A DNA stretch of 64,000 nt from contig CM055191.1 of the NCBI GenBank assembly GCA_029224185.1, positions 19,853,760-19,917,759 of the forward strand, in the 5' to 3' direction. This DNA comes from Karalla daura. Taxonomy: Eukaryota; Chordata; Actinopteri; Chaetodontiformes; Leiognathidae. The number at the start of each line of letters is the position of its first letter. Within the stretch, counting starts at the first letter, position 1. A model generated the notes under the pieces. It made no database searches and was not told the origin of the DNA. It saw only the letters and a list, made by a program, of their open reading frames with translations. The translations under genes and the position numbers were made by a program. Below are positions 57,401-64,000 of this stretch, in pieces.

Positions 57401-60400
57401 GAAACACAACCCATAGTTCATCAGTGCACACATTCAGGAGGTCACACTGAGGTTCAGCGACCACTCTGAACTGTAAACATGACAAACCTCCTGCTGTTTG
57501 AAGTCACAGACAGCCTGAATGGGCAGTTTGCCTTTGACGGCGGTGGTGGGGTTGCGTGGTTTCAGCTGAATGATGGACTTGGCTCTCTTGTTCAGGCCGG
57601 TCACGAGGGTCTTGAATTCATTCAGTTGCTCTCTCTCCTCCTAGTAATTTAGAAATAAACACAGGCAAAATTTAAAAAACTAGGAAGGGTTTGGGTAGAG
57701 AGCAGAGGTAGATTCTCTAGAGTGTGGCAACAGCAAATCTAGTGGTGAAACAATTTAGCTTTTTGCCCTTAAATATTTCCTCAACAATCTTCTCTGGCAT
57801 GACCATGTACATGAACATCTGTATGTATCAGTGGACGAAGTCGTCACTCACGGCAGCATCCTGCAGCAGGTCCTCCAGCCGCGTGGCTGTGGTGGAGCGA
57901 TCGCAGCTGTATTTCTTTTTCATGCCCTCTTGCATTTTCTTCATCTTGTCCTGAGCCTCTTTAACATCGGCAAAGAACTACAAGCCAGGGAAATCACAAT
58001 GGAACAAAATTGGATATTGATGAATAATCTATAGACATTGATGAATTCTTATGGTGACTGAAAGTGGAGAGTTGGGGTTGCATACCTGGTAGTAGGCTGT
58101 GTTTTCTTTGAGATGAGCCTCGATACAGCAGCACAGCTGGAGGATCCAGCTCCACTGGGTCTGCAGAGCAGCTGTGAAGGCCTGCGTGAGGAAGAGAAGA
58201 CACGACAACAGTGATTAGTGGACTAGCATGTGGATTTTTTACTCTTGAGCTAGGTTTGCTAGAGTAATTACCTCAACCGTCTTCTTGCCCGGATGGCCAT
58301 CCTTGACTAGTTTGTCTCCCAAAGCCTGGATGTCATTGACTTTCTTCTCTCTCAGCTCGAGCTCTCGCATGAGACCCTGAACAATTGGAATGGAGCAGTT
58401 AATGGAAATCATGTGAGTGCACGTCTATTTGTTAAATTTTATCAAAACATGTCATGCAAAATGAAGAAGATGTTATTTTTCTGCTCCTAAAACGCACTGA
58501 ATAGTTGTCTTTCTTGGTTGTCATGTTGGTGTTTCTGTCACTCCAGTCAAAGTTGACCTCCTCCTCTTCTTTGTCATTTAACCACATCAGTTCTTTAGTG
58601 GCAGCGCTGACAAAGGCGTGGAGGGAATCCAGATGCTTAAGGCGGGACTTGGAAGAGTTCTGAAAATAAACAAATGCATTGAAATATTAACAAAACCTTT
58701 ACACTCGAGCAATATCAAATCTAACATTTTACTTGGTGAAAATATTACCCAGTGGATCTTTTTGTTTAAATATGAAAGTAGTTACCAGCAGTTTGCCATA
58801 GTGAAGGTCCAGTTTACCCAGGTACTCTCGGTATGTTCCCTTGCTGAGAGGAGATAGCTGGGTCTAAGGAATAGGAGAGAGACACCACAGGTTAACTTTA
58901 AATCAAATGTGATATTGTTATATTATCCCTTTAAAATTCTGTTACAGGTATTACCTCGTCAGCCCTGGCCCGTTCAATCTTGGACCGGAAGTCTTCAACC
59001 GTCTGGTGCAGGCCTCGGTGGCTGCCCAGCTGTGACTCCACAGAGGGCAGATCAGAGCCCCACGGGGCTTCATCGATGCGCCGCTGGTTGTCCTCCACCC
59101 ATGCCAGGAGGTCCTGGACATAGCTGAGGGTCACGTCATCCAACTGGGGACGCACCTTCATAGCAGACTGTGTCATGGGGACCTGGGCGGTGGTCACAGC
59201 AGACTTCAGACGAAGGTTGTAGTCACTGCGCAGGTTCACCAGACGCTCATGGAGGCGGTAAACTCTGTGGATATGGAAACACACCGTGACATTACACACC
59301 TGAATTATTATACCACTTGTACACATATAAATATATACAAGAAGACTTGAACTTGCACCCACCTGCGGTACATCTGTTCCGCCTGAAGGTGGCGTCCATC
59401 CTTAAGTATCTGCACATCATTGAAGAGCAAGCGGATCATGTTGTCTGCCTTATCCAGCTCCCTTTCCACCTCTGCTGTGTGCTGAGCTGGTTTCCCTGCG
59501 TTCAGCAGACGAATGTCCTGAAGGGAGAAAAGCCAATAACACAAATTTTTATATTTTTCAAATGCCACCAATGTATCAGTAGACAGTGACCAACAGATAA
59601 GCGCCAGGCATCTGTCTAGCTAAAGGTTACAAGAGATACCTGAGGTGTTTTTTTTACCGTTTTCAGACCTTACACTATGCAGTATGTTTAGATTCGTCTT
59701 CAATTCAATCTTTATTTTTCAATCTTACTTAAGTTTAATGGATTAGACTTTAGATAAAATTACATGACTTGACTGCTTTAATTTTTTAGAAAAAGTTATT
59801 CAGCAACCTTACAACACATATCTTGAGCTGTTTGGTCAGACATCCATTAATAAAGGCCAGATGGCCTAACAAGTGTTATCATCATGGTCATCATAATTAC
59901 ATTTTTTTGATTATAAAACCAGAGTAACACTCACCGTCTGCAGCAGGGTCTCCAGGTGGCTGAGCTGGTCATCACACAAGCCTGACTCCATCTGGACTTT
60001 ATTGACAATTCTCTGTAGCCTCTCGAGTCTGGATAAGGTAACATTGATAAGTCAATCAAGTGAACATATAATGTGATGATTCCTTTGTCTACCCACTTCC
60101 ACATTGTCAACTCCTTTCTTTACAGCATGACATAAGGCCTGCACGGGGTATCGCGCTCAACTTACAGCCATCTCCGGTGCAGCAAATACTCCAGTTTATA
60201 AGGGTCGCTCACAAATGCCATTCCTCGGCTCTGTTACTAAGACTTATAATTTCCGCTAGGAGAAAGTTGGTTCTCCTCACACTCCCATTTTGTCTAAGGA
60301 TGTCTCTCTGCCAAAGAGCAGTCCAGAATGAGACACAAATCTCTCAGTTTCTAGCGGGAGGCATCCAGCCTGCTCATTCAGTCATTCCACATCTCAGAAC

Positions 60401-63369
60401 CATAAACAAGTCTACCAGACTGCAAGATGAGCAGAAGACCTTGTGACATGAATCCATGCCATTTTCCAGGCATGATGCAATGCTGCATGAATTTACAATG
60501 TCATGTTCTGTTTCATTAAATTTAATTTCATCACTTTATTTGTGCCTTTGAGACCATTAATGGGTCCCACACAGGCCAAAACAACAAGCAAGAAAAACAA
60601 CACATTCACAGTGTTTGGCTGCCTTCTATCAAAGCAAGGACAAGTAGGTAATAACACCCAACCCCTGGTACTAAAATAACAAGCTGATTGACAAAGAGAC
60701 TTCTGTGGTCAAGGTTGAATAAAAATGTAAATCATGAACACAGCTTTGGCCAAAGACAGTTAACAGGGTCTGTAACTTATTTAACTTGAGGCGAGACAGC
60801 TGGCGACTTGGCATATTCAACTATTGGCAGGAGCACTTCACAACTCAATGCCTTGTCTTGTCTCCTGTTTTAAATTCTTTTTAGCCTCTCATTATCATAT
60901 TAATGTGGCAAACCAATACAATGTTATGACAGGGCTTATTTTGCCATAAAAAAAGGTAAATCAGCATTGCTTAATGCTTTATAAATTGCTGATGTGTTCT
61001 AGTGATAAAAAAATAATGATCACAACTTAAATCTTAAAATACACCATGTGTCCTATATATGTATCTTTTTGTCAGATTCATTCACTGTTATTATTCTGGC
61101 AGAAGGCATTTATTTATTGACCTACAGGTTTGATATTCTGTATCGGTCTTATGTACTTGTCTCCATAGCTTTGTTCAAAATGGATGTATCATTGTCCACT
61201 GCACTAACCTTTCAATCTCTATCCTGAGCAGCCTTTCTCTTTCCAGGATAGCCACATGAAGTCGACCCCATTCTTTCTCCACGTCAATAGGATGGTAACC
61301 TGGAGGGACCTTCACCTGACCAGCATGCACGGCACTCTGTGGACAGGTGGGAGGAGACATGTGAGTCACCACTCAGCAGAGCAGTATATGATAATGTGAA
61401 AGAGAAACACATATAAAACAGTGTTGGCTTGCCTCAAAGGACTGGTAGATCTGTTTGGAGCGGCTTTTGTCAGACTCTTTCACTGGCAGCTCTGTCTCCT
61501 TGAACTTCAAGAACTGGCGCCAGAGAAGCTGAAGAGGAAAATAAATAAATAAATAAATAAACACACCTATATATGCATTATTCAAATACATTTCGATCCA
61601 TGAAAACCCAACAAAAACTGCGATGAAAGCCTGACTTAGCTCATGAGTTGAACTTAATGAGTCAAACACCTTAACAGCTTAGGGAGGATGTTATTCAGCC
61701 TCTAATCAAACTAAACAGTTTAAATGGTTACTTTAGACAATGCAGTGCTGCTGATAATTTGACTTCTGAGTGAATTAAGAGAAATGCTTAAGTCACGCCA
61801 CACTATTCTTCAGTCAGCTCTGACAGGGAGTGGCGCAGCCACGATTCCTCTGGGGATTAGGTTTCGCATGATCTGTCTTTTGGCTGGATTTTGTCTGCAC
61901 TGGCACTACCCCACCCACAGAGCAACAGCTTCTGTGAATAGAGTTGCCTCTATCCGCCCACAGCTAGACATTGTGTAGAGTTAGTGCATTCTTTGATCTA
62001 ACCGTGGATACCCGCCAAAACCTCTCTCTCCACAGTACTTATGTTATTAAAACTGGCCTGAGAAAAGTAAGTGATCTTCCTTAATTACATGAAGAGGACT
62101 TTTTTGTGCATTAAGGGAAATTATTTTTTGTAGCACTCCTCAGTGTTGCTGAAGAGGGAACAAACCTTTAACAATAACAAAATGCTAAGCTGGAGGCAAT
62201 ATTTCAGCACTGCAAGAAAGCTGGATCTCACCTCTATCTCCTCGTAGCTAGCTGGGAACTTCTTCTCCTCGAAGATCACAACATGGTGGCGGATCCACTG
62301 GAGCAGAACAGTCACCAGCTCGTAGTACTCCTGCCAGCGCAGCTCCAGCTCCTGCAGTGAACGCAGCAGAAAAGAGAGTCGAGGGTTGAACAACAACGGA
62401 CAGGAGAGCTCTTCTTCTCTAGCGTCTCCCCGTCCAGTCACTTACACACCACTCTAAACTCAATTAGGAACCAACAATCCAGGTTTTGTGCGGTTGCACA
62501 GGCAGGCAGAGAGTGGATAAGAGGTTGACAAGGTGGGCAGTGCGTCGAGGAAGACAATGGGGGAAACAGCCGAGCAGAACTGTCCCATACACGTGTGCAC
62601 ATTTACACTATACACTCATTCATGAAGGTATTTACCGCTAAAAATGTGACATCGATATTTGCATTGACATAGGTCGAGTTCAGGATCAGAACATTGAATG
62701 TTTCTGCCTGGCTTTGGTCTAGGGAGGGAGGTTTACCCAACATACAGCATGATTTATGTGAATAGATGATGTGTAACAACCCCAATGTGTACAGCGTGTC
62801 TATAGTATGAGCACCACAGGTTGCTAATTTCCTGCAATTCGCTTTCACAAGACTTCTATTTCTCTTTGAACTTGTGGATGTGTCAGAAAAGACTGCTCAC
62901 AAAAGGTCATTCATGAGAAGAGTCACAAGCCTGTTGCGTTTTGATTAAATCTGATCTAGCATTCAGCCAGATCAAATTACAGCAAATATGTTTGTTACCC
63001 TGAAGCATATTTATTTATAGCATGTTTAAAATGAGCTGTACATCAAACACTTTTCATGGAGCTGCGCTTACATTTGCTCTGGCACCATCATGTACATCAA
63101 CACGTGGCATGGCATCGTACAAGGATGACACGTAAGTAATGATGGACTTCTCATCAGGGTGTGGGACGTCAACATCTGGAAGGAGAGGGCAGTTTTTATG
63201 GCACAGCATGGAAACACATTCCGGTGTTTTTCATTGAGTGGACTCTGGGCGCGTCTAACCCTCTGGGTCAAGCAGGCGTGTCACTCCCAGGTCTCTCTCT
63301 GCCACACCAAAGGCCTGCTCCAGGTTCTCCTGGTTGGTCTGTCGGTACACACTGCCCATGTCGATGAGT
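39786..63369 (-). CDS. plec: Plectin, from the second CH domain to the C-terminus (5' end outside the window)
   Basis: Cytolinker that connects intermediate filaments to actin, microtubules, hemidesmosomes and the nuclear envelope. Twenty-six exons join in phase to about 4,312 codons: 63260-63369, 63072-63175, 62232-62351, 61433-61528, 61209-61336, 59935-60028, 59363-59517, 58955-59264, 58786-58863, 58498-58659, 58272-58376, 58086-58181, 57852-57977, 57488-57640, 57244-57398, 56989-57115, 56315-56498, 55500-55657, 54421-54599, 54182-54320, 53706-54062, 53535-53618, 53344-53448, 53044-53142, 47744-51097 and 39786-45947. Domains in order are the end of CH2, a plakin domain of spectrin repeats with an SH3 insertion, a coiled-coil rod, six plakin-repeat domains and a GSR tail. 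This is the plectin order and exon pattern, with rod and repeats each in a single giant exon. The first CH domain and alternative first exons lie beyond 64,000. The frame is intact. Teleosts may carry two plectin genes; I cannot tell which this is. Confidence 0.97.
45948..47743 (-). other. Plectin intron between the rod and plakin-repeat exons
   Basis: AT-rich intron, GTATTG to CATCAG, containing two TA microsatellites. No exon or other feature was recognised. Confidence 0.85.
46042..46091. repeat. (TA)n microsatellite
   Basis: About 25 uninterrupted TA units in the intron before the last plectin exon. A shorter run lies at about 46,416-46,436. Confidence 0.97.
47744..51097 (-). CDS. plec: Plectin rod exon (coiled-coil)
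   Basis: A single 3,354-nt exon encoding 1,118 residues of heptad-rich alpha helix, dominated by Ala, Glu, Lys, Gln, Arg and Leu (starts KAAEKLKAEEQKK, ends LQNKSKE). It forms the parallel dimeric rod. The length is divisible by three and both flanking introns are in phase 0, so skipping it would keep the frame. Rodless plectin transcripts made this way are known in mammals. The acceptor is TTCCACTAATGCAG and the donor GTATTG. Confidence 0.97.
51098..53043 (-). other. Plectin intron upstream of the rod exon
   Basis: AT-rich, GTGCGT to ATGCAG, containing a GAT microsatellite at 51,415-51,452. No exon was recognised, though 1.9 kb is long for this gene and could hold an alternative exon. Confidence 0.8.
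51415..51452. repeat. (GAT)n microsatellite
   Basis: About twelve GAT units with one GGT interruption, intronic. Confidence 0.95.
53044..62351 (-). CDS. plec: Plectin plakin-domain exons (spectrin repeats with SH3)
   Basis: Twenty-two small exons. They open with ELELRWQEYYELVTVLLQW right after CH2 and include WGRLHVAILERERLL, YVQDLLAWVEDNQRRID and the highly conserved AALQTQWSWILQLCCCIE. An SH3 fold spans 57,244-57,640 (IQAVCDFKQQE, then ITVHKGDECALL and AVVPSVCFIVPP). Later repeats include YYRESYDWLIRWIADAKQ. The array ends YVTLRTKYSELMTLTSQY just before the rod. The intron after exon 61433-61528 uses a GC donor. This domain binds hemidesmosomal and nuclear-envelope partners in known plectins. 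Confidence 0.95.
60029..61208 (-). other. Plectin intron within the plakin domain
   Basis: Between exons 61209-61336 and 59935-60028. A plus-strand open frame at 60,177-60,446 shows no family resemblance. Nothing else was seen. Confidence 0.8.
63072..63369 (-). CDS. plec: Plectin CH2 exons (end of the actin-binding domain)
   Basis: Exon 63260-63369 reads LIDMGSVYRQTNQENLEQAF and GVAERDLGVTRLLDPE. Exon 63072-63175 reads DVDVPHPDEKSIITYVSSL. Together they are the second half of the second calponin-homology domain, which with CH1 binds F-actin. The first exon begins after TCCTAG with a single leftover base, so the previous exon must end with two bases of a split codon; that exon is not in the window. 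Confidence 0.95.
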
Positions 63370-64000
63370 CTAGGACTAGGGAAACACAAACATGGAGGGT
63401 GGACTTGGTTTGTTTCATTGAAGTTCTTGCATTTTCCAGCCCCACAAATCAAAACTTAACCTTGTGAAATGTTCTGAAAGATCTGTACTTCAGCACCTGT
63501 ACAAACCATGCAACAACTGCAGCCTGTCAACAAACAAACTGATGATAAGTACTGCTTACTGTTCCCTTACATTCATAGCTAAGTAGCCATGGCAACACGA
63601 GAGAAAATTGCTGATAACAAAACCTATTGTGCAAATACCCCTGTCTCAAATACCCCCAAAATGTTTTATAGACAGGAAAATATGTATCAGCAAAATCCAT
63701 TATACAGGTGATGTTGACTAAAATACTGATTGAAATACATTACATGTTTCACTGACTGCACCTTGAATACTAAACCATGCAAAACAACAAAAGACTTCAA
63801 TTAAGGCTTGAAAACAACAGAACGTGCCATTTTTTTTAAACCTCCTGCTAATGTCTAAATGTCATTAAAGCCCCACCTGCACACTTTCTGACAAACCCGG
63901 ATCAGCACCTGCCGTTTTGTCCTCTGGGTGTTTGACTCCCTCTTCCAAATGTCAGAGCAACCTTAAGGGGAATTTAATTTATAGAGCAGCTAACTTTATC
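63370..64000 (-). other. Plectin intron sequence to the window edge
   Basis: Upstream of the first visible CH2 exon. No match to the preceding CH2 exon was found, so the intron extends past the window. One exon-like stretch near 63,880-63,962 was considered and rejected. Confidence 0.7.

Noticed and set aside
63880..63962. Exon-like minus-strand stretch (CSDIWKRESNTQRT) with acceptor- and donor-like ends upstream of the plectin CH2 exons
   Set aside because: It does not resemble the CH2 sequence expected there, and the split codon it would form (R) does not fit the conserved PLLIDM-type junction.
1..64000. CRISPR arrays, bacterial-type operons, tRNA or rRNA genes
   Set aside because: None seen; the window is typical animal nuclear DNA.

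Overview
The window comes from a vertebrate nuclear genome, most likely a ray-finned fish. The evidence is compact introns with ordinary GT-AG junctions, plakin-family proteins, (TA)n and (GAT)n microsatellites, and a short interspersed repeat typical of teleosts. Every gene I can support lies on the minus strand. In transcriptional order (high to low coordinates) they are plectin, a small uncharacterised candidate gene, a gene that looks like the C-terminal half of a spectraplakin (MACF1/dystonin family), and a riboflavin transporter.

Layout: (1) 1-3,990 holds an SLC52A riboflavin transporter with three coding exons and an upstream non-coding exon. (2) 7,155-25,811 holds a 38-coding-exon gene whose exons join in phase to an open frame of about 2,130 codons. 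It encodes a short N-terminal head, a long spectrin-repeat rod, two EF-hands and a GAS2 domain, with no actin-binding or plakin domain. A candidate non-coding first exon ends at 28,863. (3) 33,591-38,953 holds six phase-compatible exons of an unrecognised protein with one partial spectrin-like helix and a possible C-terminal membrane anchor. (4) 39,786-63,369 holds plectin from the second CH domain to the stop codon in 26 exons; its 5' end is outside the window. Both giant exons are present: the coiled-coil rod (47,744-51,097) and the six plakin-repeat domains (39,786-45,947).

The most interesting point is the arrangement. A spectraplakin is built as CH-CH, plakin domain, plakin repeats, spectrin repeats, EF-hands, GAS2. 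Here plectin (CH to plakin repeats) is followed, in the same orientation about 14 kb downstream, by a separate gene carrying exactly the missing remainder. Human PLEC, MACF1 and DST lie in paralogous chromosome regions. The simplest reading is that plectin is one half of a third ancestral spectraplakin gene. Its C-terminal half survives here as an independent gene, apparently driven from the internal promoter whose product in MACF1 begins MGKPLSRP (here MGNLISRP).

In the cell plectin links intermediate filaments, actin and junctions. The tail gene would be expected to contribute calcium-binding EF-hands and a microtubule-binding GAS2 module, perhaps at membranes through its acylation-type N-terminus. 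The transporter is functionally unrelated and probably linked by ancient synteny (human SLC52A2 and PLEC are both on 8q24.3). Exon limits were read by eye from splice consensus and phase and may be off by a base or two.
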